Assembly (NCBI GenBank): GCA_024734555.1
Contig: JANPWX010000346.1
Location: 38,588 to 102,587, forward strand
DNA: 64,000 bases
Source: Trochalopteron elliotii
Lineage: Eukaryota; Chordata; Aves; Passeriformes; Leiothrichidae
Reading direction: 5' to 3'
Shown here: piece by piece, positions 12,887-23,403 of the stretch
Layout: every line of letters begins with the position of its first letter
How positions within the stretch are numbered: the stretch's first letter is position 1
Notes under the pieces: generated by a model
The model's input: only the letters and a program-made list of their open reading frames with translations
The model's database searches: none
What the model was told of the DNA's origin: nothing
Translations under genes and position numbers: made by a program

Positions 12887-14516
12887 TTCCAGCTGCTTAA
12901 GGAAGCTAACAACGACCTGACATTTTTGGCGAGGATTATTACATCTCTTGGAAAGTGTGTCTCATTAAAACCAGAAGAAAGGAGGAAAAGTGCTGAAGCG
13001 ACTCTTTTAAAAATGCAAGAGGCAGGATTAATTTGTTAACCTGAAACAGAGACTCAGGCTCCCACCCAGGGCTGCTCAGCTGCCTGAACCAGGCACAGGG
13101 ATCCAGAGGATGGAGGAGATCCTGGCCAGGACCTCAGGCTTCTCCCTAAAGTCAGTGGTGAAGATCCCCAAGGAGACTTTACCCACAGCACTGCAGGCAG
13201 CCAGGATAAACCCAAACCCACCTTAACAGCACAAAACCCCCAGTTAAACAGTTCTGAAAAATTAAACAGCACTGAAAACCACTTTCTTTTAAAAAACAAA
13301 GCCACCTTTCTGCTAATTAGAAAGGGAAAAATATTCTAATTTCCCCTGATAACCAGCAAGGATGGGACAGCAAATACAAGTAAAGCCAACCGACAGATTA
13401 ATTGGAGTTTGTTAAAGTATGACAGGGTTTTGACAGTTTTCCTGAGTGGCAGCCACGCTTTCCAGGCAATCACTGAGCTGACAGAGGTTTTCATAGCAGC
13501 ACTAGGAAATAATGATTGCAATCAATCATATCTTACCGGATTTCATGAGCCACGCTGGTAAACACAGCAGAGGGAGGAGAATTATTTATGGGGCTTCTGA
13601 AGAGCACACAGCTAAGTAATTGGATGAAATCAGGGGAAAAAAAGGAAAGCAACCCCTAAGGGTGATGTCTTGTGGAAGAAGGAATAGCTTCTCTCTGGAA
13701 CCAGTGGAATAGTCAACAGCCAACATGCTCAAATTTGGATGGGTTGAAACCCAAGGGAATTCACTAATGATGCACTTGTCTTTAAAATACCTCCTTGGAG
13801 TGAAAGCAGCCATGAGCAGGCATCACCCCCTGCCAGCACCTGCCCCTGGAACCTCCAGAACAGGAGCCAGGATGAGCATCCAGGGGAGTTTTGCTGCCTG
13901 TGCCAGCCTGAATTCAAAGATGAAGTTCAGTGGAACTCAGTGATCCTTGTGGATCCCTCCCAGTTCAGGATATTCTGTGTTTATTCAATTCTCTGCCCAT
14001 GCAGGAGTGGAGACCAGCTGAGAAAGGAGCATCTCTAGTGCAGGGCAGTCCAGGAGCATCTCTGCCCTGCTGGGCTCTTGTCAAAACAGAGCTCCACGTT
14101 CCAAGATTCCACTTTTTTACCCCCATAGCATCTTTTAATTGCTGGCTTATTAGTGCTGCTGCTCTTCAGTGGGACAGGCTGTGACTTTTATATCACCCAG
14201 GGGTCAGGGTGACCTTCCTGGTGGGATGGGCAGAGCTGGCACCAGTGGGGTGATGTGAAGTTGTGCTGGCCAGCTTGTGCCACAGGGGAAGGAGCAGACA
14301 GGAAGGAATTTCCTTGTGTTTTCCACCTTTTGGGATCCTGAGCATCCTCCAGCACTGCTCACATTGGGAGCCCTCCCCACTCAGCACTTCCCAAGCATGG
14401 CTGGAGTGTGGAGGGTGTCACCCTGTCACACAGGCTCTGGGATGCTTGGGCTGAGCTGCTCAAAAGGAGTTAAACCCCTCAGGAAAATAAAAAGAGCACT
14501 TTGGGGCATGTCCCCT

Positions 14517-15040
14517 TGTGCTGGTTTCAGCTGGGGTAGAGCTAATTTTTTTCCCAGTGGCCATTGTGGGGCTGTGTTTTGGGAATTGTGCTGAGCACAG
14601 GGTTGATTTGACAGAGATGTTTTTGTTGTTGCTGAGCAGGGCTCACACAGAGCCAAGGCTTTTGCTGCTTTTCACTCTGCCAGGCTGGGGAAGAAGCTGT
14701 GGGTGCTTGGGAGGTGACACAGCCAGGACAGGGGACCCAACCTGACCAAAGGGATATTCCACACCATGATCAGGGTATAAAGTGGGGGAAGAAAGGGGTT
14801 CTGGCATTAGTCAGTGGGTGTTGAGCAATTGCACTGTGCAACACTTGTTTGTTTCCTTTTTGTTATCATTATAATTTACCATTATTGATGTATTTTACTT
14901 TATTTTCAATTAATAAACTTTTAGTTTCTCAACATACAAGTTTTACTCCAACCCTCCTCCCCATTCCACAGGGATGGGGGAGGAGGGGTGACAGAGTGGC
15001 CTTGTGGGGCTTCATTTTCATCTGGGCTTAAACCACAACA
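14517..15040 (+). mobile_element. Solo ERVL-type LTR, family C
   Basis: It begins TGTGCTGGTTTCAGCTGGGG and ends in the GCTTAAACCACAACA form, both hallmarks of a very common avian ERVL LTR. A TATA-like GGGTATAAAG and a late AATAAACTTTTAG give the plus orientation. Flanks CCCCT (14512-14516) and TCCCT (15041-15045) are a 5-bp duplication with one mismatch, as for ERVL. It is 524 bp with no internal sequence, antisense to MGAT5B. Confidence 0.9.
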
Positions 15041-15637
15041 TCCCTTTAAGCCACTTGGAGTGACTGAAACCTCCCTGATGGCAGCTCCCATCCCCGGGTC
15101 ACTCAGCCCCATCCTGCTCAGGGAGTCTCACACTGCTCAGCAACAGCTTCATGCTGAGAAGATGGGGGGAAAGCCACATTTCCACCCAAACCCAAGTTAT
15201 TTCAAGGGCAGCCAAAACCTCCCTTGCCCTCCTGTGGGGAGACCAAGGCACAGCCTCAACCCACATCTCCACAGACCCATGTGAACAGCACCAAAGCATC
15301 TCCCTGACATTTAAAACACAACCCCAATATCCATATTCCCATTATCCATAACCTGCCTGGTTGGCTGTTGGTCCCCTCCCTTCTCAGAGCTGTCACACCC
15401 CAGCCTGGCCACCCCACAACAGCAAATCCCCTGCTTGTACTGCAGCTCAGAGACAGTGAGATATTACCTGTGTCCGTTGAAACCACCAGCTGCATTAATT
15501 TCAATCTAAAGCATCATTTGCTTTGGTTTTCTCCTTTAAAGGACAACTCCAGGCTACTTAAACCCCTCAAAAGGGCAGCACAGTCTTGAAAGATTTACTG
15601 CAGAGGAAACCAGAGGATCTCCAGTGGGGTTGATGCA

Positions 15638-15942
15638 TGATGCTGTTTTACACCACAACCACACAGACTCCGAGTTTCAGAAGGCTGAAAATGACTCTTT
15701 TATTTTTGGGATGTGTCAATTTTATATACTATTTTACACAGACCAATTTGATTGGTGACACAAAGACAAACTTCTTCACTCACATTGGTCAGACCAGAGG
15801 GACATCAAGAAGAAGTCCCTCCTAGGAAAAGGAATGAATAACAAAGTTACAGCTACAAAAACACTTCTCTTGTTTACAGAAAATTCCCTGGGAAAAGAAT
15901 TTCAGAAAACCAAAACACCTCAGGCATGGAACCAGGGCTACA
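15638..15942 (-). mobile_element. Solo LTR, family D (about 305 bp)
   Basis: On the minus strand it starts TGTAGCCCTGGTTCC and ends near GTAAAACAGCATCA. Homologous copies are at 19117, 26747 and 44887. It has TATA-like and AATAAA signals typical of a short ERVK-type LTR. Flanks GATGCA (15632-15637) and GAGGCA (15943-15948) form a 6-bp duplication with one mismatch. Same sense as MGAT5B, in intron 2. Confidence 0.87.
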
Positions 15943-16498
15943 GAGGCAGACCCAGACCTCAGTGCCCAGCTCCTTGGGGTGGTACCCAGGGCTGTACTGG
16001 GGATCCCATCCTCACCCTGGCATTTTCCCAGCAAGCAGAGCCCCAGCCCTTTGATTGTCTGCCCCTCTGATGTTCCTCTATTTACTTTCACTATCGATTT
16101 CAATTCAAGCAGATTAAAAGACCAAAGTGCCAAGTAGCCAAGGACTAACCCTGACACATAATCCATTGCAATCACAGCCCAGAGACCCAGCACTAACTGG
16201 AAACAAGAGAGCCCAAGGCCAGGCTCAGGTTGGCAGCAGTGGCCACCTCCTGTCTCCATCCCTTTGGGGAAGCTGCTCCAGGGATAGACAAGGTCCCACA
16301 GAGTGGCTGCACCCCTTAAAGGCACCCAGCCTTGGCTCCCAGCCAGTTATTGCTGCAGCAAATCCACCCACATCTGCCATTGAACTGCTACAGATTGATT
16401 AATTTAAGTTACACAGAGAAAATACAGACCTGCTTAGCCAGTGCCCCAAAGGAAGAGAGCACCAGGAGCCACACAGGGAGCTGCCACACAGGTGGAGG

Positions 16499-16925
16499 TG
16501 TGTTGGTTTTATATTCTCTTTCCTTGGTGTTAGAGCTGGGATTAATACATGGGAGCCACTGTTTCATGTTTGGACTCGATGTTTATTATTTCTTACCTAT
16601 AGCACAGTTGTAAGCTCTAACTAATTGTAAGAAAATGAAGGTTAAATGGAGGCCTCTAACTCTTTCTAAGGTTATTTAAGTGCTAATCACCCAATAATGA
16701 GATGACACTTATAGTACTTATATTTTTGACCTAATAATGACCAGTCAAGGCCTGCAATGTGGACCTTTTTCACCCAGTTAGAAAAACACACCCAAAACCA
16801 AGAAGAAGGAGGAGGTGGAGAAGAAGGACTTAGACAATGTCTAAAATCCTCTATCTTGCCCTATGTATATTAGTATACACTAAAATCTCAAATCTGAGGT
16901 TTTCACCCTGTGAGGTCACACAGTG
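16499..16925. repeat. Probable LTR-like interspersed repeat, unclassified
   Basis: This AT-rich block begins TGTTGGTTTTATATTC and continues to about the GAGGTCACACA at 16913-16923. Its texture resembles avian ERV LTR or internal sequence, and it lacks the base composition of the flanks. I could not fix the ends or a target duplication, so the class and strand are uncertain. Confidence 0.4.
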
Positions 16926-17016
16926 CCACTCAAACTCCACACCCACAACCCCAGTGCCATCACTCAGTTTTGGAAGCTGTTCCACGGCCTCATGTCAAAT
17001 GAAATGCCTGTCTGAG

Positions 17017-17306
17017 TGTCGCCAGATGGACACAAAAAGAAGGACACTTGCACAGTCAGCGTCAGGGCAGAAAAAGAAGGAAGTTTATTTTGGGATTCTG
17101 TAGTCTTTGGGGTTTGATCAGGGACTGGGGGACGAGGTTGACACCTCTTTGACTCCACTGGTCAACTTAGAAGTCCATCAATTTGTCATTCCCCCTGGAA
17201 GGAATGCATGATTTACAAAACACCACTCTTGGTTTATATTACAATGCATGAGAAAGCTCCAGTACAGAATGTAAACATCAGAAGGCTGAAAAAAATCAGG
17301 GCAACA
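17017..17306 (-). mobile_element. Solo LTR, family E (about 290 bp)
   Basis: On the minus strand it starts TGTTGCCCTGATTTTTTTCA and ends CTGGCGACA. Homologous copies are at 27511, 54216 and 58313. Flanks TCTGAG (17011-17016) and CCTGAG (17307-17312) are a 6-bp duplication with one change. Short ERVK-type LTR in intron 2, same sense as the gene. Confidence 0.87.
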
Positions 17307-17312
17307 CCTGAG

Positions 17313-19110
17313 GGTTAATGCTCCTCAGCACAGAAAGCCTGAAATTTTCAGCCTCCAGAGTTCCAGCAGAGGTGCCCATGGAGCAGCTCAGGGGCTGCTG
17401 GTGGAGTGGACACTCCAGCAGAGCTCCAGCTGCACCATCGATCTGCTGCTGAGCCCTGGCAGCACAGCAGCTCCCTGGTAATCAGCCAAATTAAGCAGCC
17501 TTAAGTCACTGGCTGGTGAAGTAGATTACGTCCCCACCTGCCTGCTATCACCTACTCCCGGATTTATCCCCCCCCTGTTGCACTGCAGTGTAAATGTGCA
17601 GCCTCAGGGGTGTTTTCCCTCACTCTCTCTCTGCACCCACGTGCAGGCAGAGCCTGTCAGACCCTCTGGACTGCAGGACTGGTTCCAACACTGCCACAAC
17701 CCGGCCAGGCAGGAGCTGAGCCAGGGCTCTGCTGTGTGACAGCAGCAATTGGGACCTTTCCCTGGGCTCAGGACAACCTTTCCCTGGGCTCAGGACATCC
17801 TCCTGCTCCCCTGCAGCCCCTCACAGCAGCAGTGCATGGGGTCGATGGCAGCAGGGGGACAAATGTGCTGCAGGAGTTCTCTGCTGAGAGCCAGACCTGG
17901 CTGTGCTGTGCTGCCCAAAGCAGCACCAGCAGGTGGGAAATAACCCCACTGAGCCCCAAAAATCTCTCCTGGAGGCCTCACGGCACCCCTACAGCCAGGC
18001 ACTGCTCTGCCCATCTGTCACAGCAAAGCCACATCCTTGGGATCCACAGCCAACAGCTTCAGCAGCAATGAGCTGCATCTCTGCTTCCCTCCTGCAGCCC
18101 CTGCCCCACACCCTGCAGGCTCTCCTGCTGGCATGAGGCCCCAGCAGGGTTCCTGGAGGAGGCTGCTGACAGGAAACCACCCTGAGGTGTCCCTGTCCCA
18201 GCCCCACTGGCTCTGGGATCTCGTTCCTCCCCCCTTCAGCTGCAGGACCCCAAGCTGAGCCTGCAGAAGAGGGTCCTGATGCTTTTCCACTCATCCAGCT
18301 CCCCCTGTCCTTCCCATCCCAAAGGAAACGCTGTAGGAACAGCCTGCAGCTCCACCCAAACGCATCCGCTCCCCATTTCCATACAAATGAGAAAAGGCAG
18401 GAAAATGAACAATACAAACACTCACACTCCCAGGCAAGAGCGTTTCATTGCTGCGAGGGAGAGCCCAGGGCTGTTCCCCCCAACTTTTATTACTTCTTAC
18501 CCCACCACACACACACCAGAGGGCTGATGTCCCCTCTGGGACATGGGGACAATCCCACGAGTCCTGCCATGAGCCATCACTGCAGGTAAAAGGAGCTGGA
18601 TCATCTCCTCTCCCCCACAGCCCCTAGAGATGGACTGGGGGAGTTGGGAAGCTGGGGGAGAAGAAATAAATACACACAACCCCAACACAAGCTGCAGTTC
18701 AGCTTTTATTTGTTTTAATATATTTTTAAACACATATTTCTTCTTCCTCCTCATCCCCCTTTCACTTTTTCTTTTAAAAAAAGCAGCAGCAGGGAGTTTT
18801 CAGTTGCTTCTCTATTGTCAGCCAGCACTATTTTAAATTGCATTTTAAGCTGTTCTGCAGTGCTTCAAACACCTCACACTGCAGGACAGGCTCCCAAATT
18901 ACAAGATTAACATCAATTTTAAATTGCTTCCTAAGACACAAGGGCTCCAGCACAAGGATGGATCAAGGGCAGCTGCTGTCACAGCTGTCCCAGAGGACAC
19001 CAGAGCTCCTGGGGCATGGCTGGACCCCACACTGCTGAGACTGGGGGCAAAACTGGGCCCTGGATTTGCAGCTGAGACCCCCAGTTTGAGGTGAAAAGCA
19101 GCACACACAG
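17313..19110. other. MGAT5B intron 2, no recognisable feature
   Basis: Unique-looking sequence without an exon, RNA gene or element I can name. Its open frames are short and unlike known proteins. Confidence 0.55.
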
Positions 19111-19116
19111 GTCCCA

Positions 19117-19419
19117 TGACACTGTTGTACATCACAATGACACAAGACTCCGACTTCAGAAGGCTGAAAATGACTCCTTTATTTTTGGGATGTGTCTCCC
19201 TTAATATACTATTCTACACGGACCAATTTGATTGGTGACAAGAAGACAAACCTCTTCAATCACATTGTTCAGACCAGAGGGACATCAAAAAGAAGCCCCT
19301 CCTAGAGAAAGAATGTAAACCAAGTTACAGTTACAAAAACACTTCTCTTGTTTACAGAAAATTCCCTGAGAAGAGAATTTCAGAAAACTAAAACACGTCA
19401 GGCACGAACCAGGGCTACA
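19117..19419 (-). mobile_element. Solo LTR, family D, perfect target duplication
   Basis: Homologous over its whole length to the copy at 15638. It is flanked by perfect 6-bp repeats GTCCCA at 19111-19116 and 19420-19425, which fixes both ends and supports an ERVK-type integration followed by LTR-LTR recombination. Same sense as MGAT5B. Confidence 0.92.
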
Positions 19420-19425
19420 GTCCCA

Positions 19426-21710
19426 CAGGACAGGGACAGCTCCAGAGTGACCCCATTCAGACTGGGACCAACCTTCATTTGGGTTCTTGGTGTTACAAGA
19501 GCTGTCTCTCCGAGGGCACCAGCATTTAACTCAACTGGTTCTCCTCCTAATGGTCCCCATTGCTCATCCAGGGAAAATGGTACTGCCAGGAGCCCCATGG
19601 ATTGCAGGAAAGGAAGGATTGCACCCAGCACTTGCACAGCCCATAACCAGCCAGTGGAAGGCTCACACCACCATCAACCCTCCAGCTCTTGAGCCCACAG
19701 CCACACTCACAGCTGCCCCAAAAGGTTCAGCCTCAGAAGCAGCAGAACTCACTCATTTAGCACTTCTAAAATGATCACCCGTTCTCCTTCAGCCAAAAAG
19801 ATTGGCCCAAACAGTGCTGGGCATCCTGCCACTCAGCTTCCAGGGGCAAATAAATCATCCCTTTCCTCCAAACCCATCAATCTCCAGCAAGCCCAGGGGC
19901 CAGATCCTCCAAGCAGCAGCAGAGCCCAAAGCAGGGCTCCCAGAGCTGGGGGGCATTGGCAGAGCTGCAGGATGAGCCTCAGCTAATCTCTGCTGGAGCT
20001 GAACCGAGCCCTGCTCTCTCCTTTAAGCCAGAGAAACAAATAAATCAGTGGGAAAAGTCAGTTTTTACAGAGGCTGCTATGGTTCCCACTGTGCTAGTTT
20101 TATTTTCTGAAGTACCTGCTGCCTCCCGGGCACAGGATGAATTTTGATTTAGGAGTGAAAAGGGGTAATAAAAGCATAAAGAGCCATTAACATTCCTCCT
20201 GGCCATGGTGGGGTGTTGGCTCATCACGAGTTGATGGAAATGCTGTTTGACTTCCTTATGAGCTATAGAAAATCAATTAATTGATTTAATCATTCCCTGG
20301 GTGTCCCTGCTTATGGAGATAACAGAGTGCCAGGGCAACAGGATGCTGCTGCTGCCTCTTCTCATGTAGGGCCAGCAGGGAAGGGCACACATCCCTGCTC
20401 TGAGGTCCTCATCACTGCTGCCCCAGTTCCAGACGTGTGAATTCACACTTCCATTTTCCAATAACTTTGGTGGCATCATTTTTTTTTCTTTCTTCTCTTT
20501 AAGCCTGCAGGCATTCAATTCTGAGCAGTAATTGCATGAAACAGGCACTTCTTCAGGAAGAGACATTTTCCCAGGGTGGATTGAGCCTTAACCACTACAA
20601 CAGCAGCCCTGACAACTCTCCTTACCCCTCTGTGCCCTGCAAAGCACCAATCTGCATTTTACTCCCCACAGAAGTGGGCAGGAACCCCCAGTGTCATGTG
20701 GAACCCCAGGGATGCCTTTATTTTCATTATTTCAACAGCTCTCATCTCCCTGCCTGCAACACCAATTTAATAAGGGCAGTAAAGTTTTACACTTCCACTT
20801 TAAAGTCCCCTTCCACGAGTGGGTTGAGGATGGGAGCACAGTGCACATAAAGATGGATGCAGAGCTTGGGGCTGAAGGGGGGACACCAGCAGAAGAAGGA
20901 GAGGCCACATGCTTTTAATCAACCCTCATTTCCTCCACCCCCACAAAACAATGGTCCCAAATGGTCTCAAAAATGGTCCCAATGGTTCCAAATGCTCCCA
21001 AAAAACTGCAGGTTAAGGACACCCCTGTGTTGGCCATGGGCCCCAGCACAGTGGAGCCAATGGCACTCGTGGATGTGGTGTCACCTGCTTCCAAGAGCCC
21101 TTGGAGCAGCTGAGCATCCAGCAGGAGCTGGCTATAGGCAATGCCTGGGGCAGAAAGCCCTCACCCTGCACCTGGGCTCTGCCTGGCTTTGGTGTCTCCA
21201 TTAACTCCTTTCTCCCCACCAACGCCTGGACAAGGAAGGAAGAGAAGGGTGGGAGCTGCCAGAGCTCAGCAGTTCCAGGGGAGCCCAAGAGCCAACCCCG
21301 CTGCTCCAGGAGAAATCAAAAGCCCATCAGCTCCCAGCAAAGCTCCTCACCAAGGAGATGCTCCCAGCACCAGCCAGCTCCACTTGGCACCAAGCAGACA
21401 ATTCCTTCCAGCATCAGCTGGCTGCTCCAGCCTCCCAGGAGTCATGGAGTGGCTTTGGAAGGGATGGATGCAGAGAGGCTGGAAGTGAGCCCCAAGCACT
21501 GAAGAGCTGCCCAGCTTGCTCCTCCACATGGCTTCCCCCTGGCTGGCACCCACAGGTTCCAGGAGAGTTGAATCCAGCTCTGGCTGCAGCAGCAGGAAGA
21601 TGAAGCACTGGGGATCTGCAGGTCCCAGCTGGTGCCAAGGAGGTGACACCACGCTCTGCCCCACACCTGGATCCTGGGAGAACAGCCTGGATAACACCCC
21701 CACAGCAGTG
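19426..21710. other. MGAT5B intron 2, no recognisable feature
   Basis: Unique sequence. A short run of near-repeats of the form ATGGTCCCAAA lies around 20950-21000. No exon or mobile element recognised. Confidence 0.55.
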
Positions 21711-21716
21711 CAGGAA

Positions 21717-22019
21717 TGCCACAGTTTTGGGCACACAAAGATGAGGCAGGCACAGCAGGTCAAGGGAAAACTCCTCTATTTTAATTATCTGACTCCATTC
21801 TTATATACATTTGTACAACAGGCAAGAGATTGGCTACACAGGTTGCCACCTCTTTGATCCGGATGGTGAATGTCACCATCAATCATATTCTTCTGCCAGA
21901 GCAGAAATATGTAAACACAATAGATAAATTCTAAAAATATACATTGTTTTCTTGAAGCTGTGTGAGAATCTGCACTGCAAGATTTCAAACACTCGAAATC
22001 AAGAAAACTGAGGGCAACA
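21717..22019 (-). mobile_element. Solo LTR, family F, perfect target duplication
   Basis: On the minus strand it starts TGTTGCCCTCAG, has TATATAAGAATGG, and ends CCAAAACTGTGGCA. Perfect 6-bp repeats CAGGAA lie at 21711-21716 and 22020-22025. It shares only its extreme start with family E, so I treat it as a separate, related ERVK-type family. Same sense as MGAT5B, in intron 2. Confidence 0.88.
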
Positions 22020-22257
22020 CAGGAACAGGGGATGGGAGAGGGGAACCTCCTGTCTTTTGAGGGAGTTTTACACCAGCAAATTCTGGATTCAGACCCTGAG
22101 AAGAGTCTCATCCCTCCTGCTGGAGCAGCATCCTGGGCACTGCCGGCAGGACACGCTCCAGCATCCACTGATCCTGACAAGCTGCTTACAAACGCTGCAG
22201 TTATCCAGGGCTGCTCAGCAGACAACATCAAAACATGACACCAGCAGCCCGGGAGAG

Positions 22258-22446
22258 GCTTATAACTCACTCAGGAAGAAAGTGGGAATAATTAGCGCCA
22301 AGTTTGCCGAGCGGAGCCCGCCCGGCTCCCTCCCTCCCCTGCCCGTGTCCCCTGTCACTGTCACTTGCTTACACGAGTCTTCACAACTGGTGCTGCTGTC
22401 GCCTCTGCTGAGCGTTAAAGGCAGCAAAGATAAATTTATAACTCAC
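22258..22446. promoter_or_regulatory. Candidate intronic regulatory block
   Basis: A CpG-bearing 190-bp block inside CpG-poor intron 2. It is bracketed by two copies of TTATAACTCAC (22260-22270 and 22436-22446) and contains TAATTAGCGCC. The base composition differs from both flanks. Function is inferred from composition only; there is no proof of conservation. Confidence 0.25.
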
Positions 22447-22739
22447 ATGACTCCTTGAAAGCAGAGGGAACACGAACATCCCTGGAACCACACGGCTGTG
22501 GGCTGTGTCTCAAGGAGGCAGCAGCACAAGCTCTCGCTCCCAGTTGCTCTCTCCAGCCAGAGCAGGTGAGAAAAGGGATTCCCAAAGCCACAAAGCAACT
22601 TTTGGGGTATTCTGCCCAACCCAAGCTCCCGTCAGAAGAACTGTGTGCTCTGCCCAGAAGCAGACTGGTGTGGGAACTGCAGGACTTATCAAAACAAGAA
22701 ATAGAAATCACTGCAGGGTTTGACTTACATCCTTAAAAC

Positions 22740-23013
22740 AGACCAGATTTTTGCAGCGTTAGAATTGCTGTAGTTCAAAATAAAAAACGCTTAAAGCAAA
22801 CAGAAAAGGTGCCTTATAAAAGAGGAATAGCTATTAAGTAGGGTAGTGAAAGATTTTAAAGTTTAGCAATGTAACTTTGTGTAGAAAACTTGTAGTGCTG
22901 TTTTATTAGATGAGAAAAGACTCACTGTGGTAGAACTATGCAACCCAATGTAGTTAATAATTGACAGAGATATCAAAAAAAGGAGTTTTTTTAGTTGTAC
23001 CAAGGGGGGGAAT
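22740..23013 (+). mobile_element. ERV internal 3' remnant with polypurine tract
   Basis: AT-rich sequence runs directly into the family A LTR at 23014. The last bases are a polypurine tract (AAGGGGGGG, 23002-23010) followed by AAT and the LTR TG, the standard retroviral priming site for plus-strand DNA. It is the only internal ERV sequence I see. It is 5'-truncated, its left edge is approximate, and it holds no recognisable gene. Confidence 0.65.
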
Positions 23014-23403
23014 TGTGGGAACTGAAAAAGCAGAGGATTTTCACAGTGTTGCAATAACCTTACGTAGATAGAGGTTTGAAACAGAGTTAAATTTTAGGCC
23101 TGGAAATATCTGGAGCATAGGAAGTTTCTGAGCTGCAAAGAAACATAAAACAAGTATTGTATGCTGTAAGGTGTACATGCAGAGTCTAGTGACTGGCTTA
23201 AGTAGACACTTGTAAGCTTTTAGCATTAACCTATTGCCTAAAATCTTCTAAAAGGCCTTGGAACAAAGAGAACTTTGGCCTCTGTTGTTATGGTGTGAGT
23301 TTTACCATCTTTCATGTCTCTGTCTTCACTGAGACTGATAATGAAATAAACTCTGGAACACCTCTGGGTCACCCCACCCCGTTGTTGGTAATTAGATCCA
23401 ACA
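23014..23403 (+). mobile_element. ERV 3' LTR, family A
   Basis: Starts TGTGGGAACTG and ends ATCCAACA, homologous throughout to 1918-2315. The preceding polypurine tract marks it as the 3' LTR of a truncated provirus. GAAATAAAC near the right end may be the poly(A) signal. No target duplication can be checked because the 5' side is lost. Antisense to MGAT5B. Confidence 0.82.

Larger units (their letters stand above)
9791..14511. other. MGAT5B intron 2, unique sequence with minor repeats
   Basis: Apart from the 11-bp minisatellite near 10650 and short GTT and poly-A runs near 12690 and 12861, I recognise no gene or element. The 236-codon open frame at 10554-11264 is largely the minisatellite translated and is not a gene. 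Confidence 0.55.
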
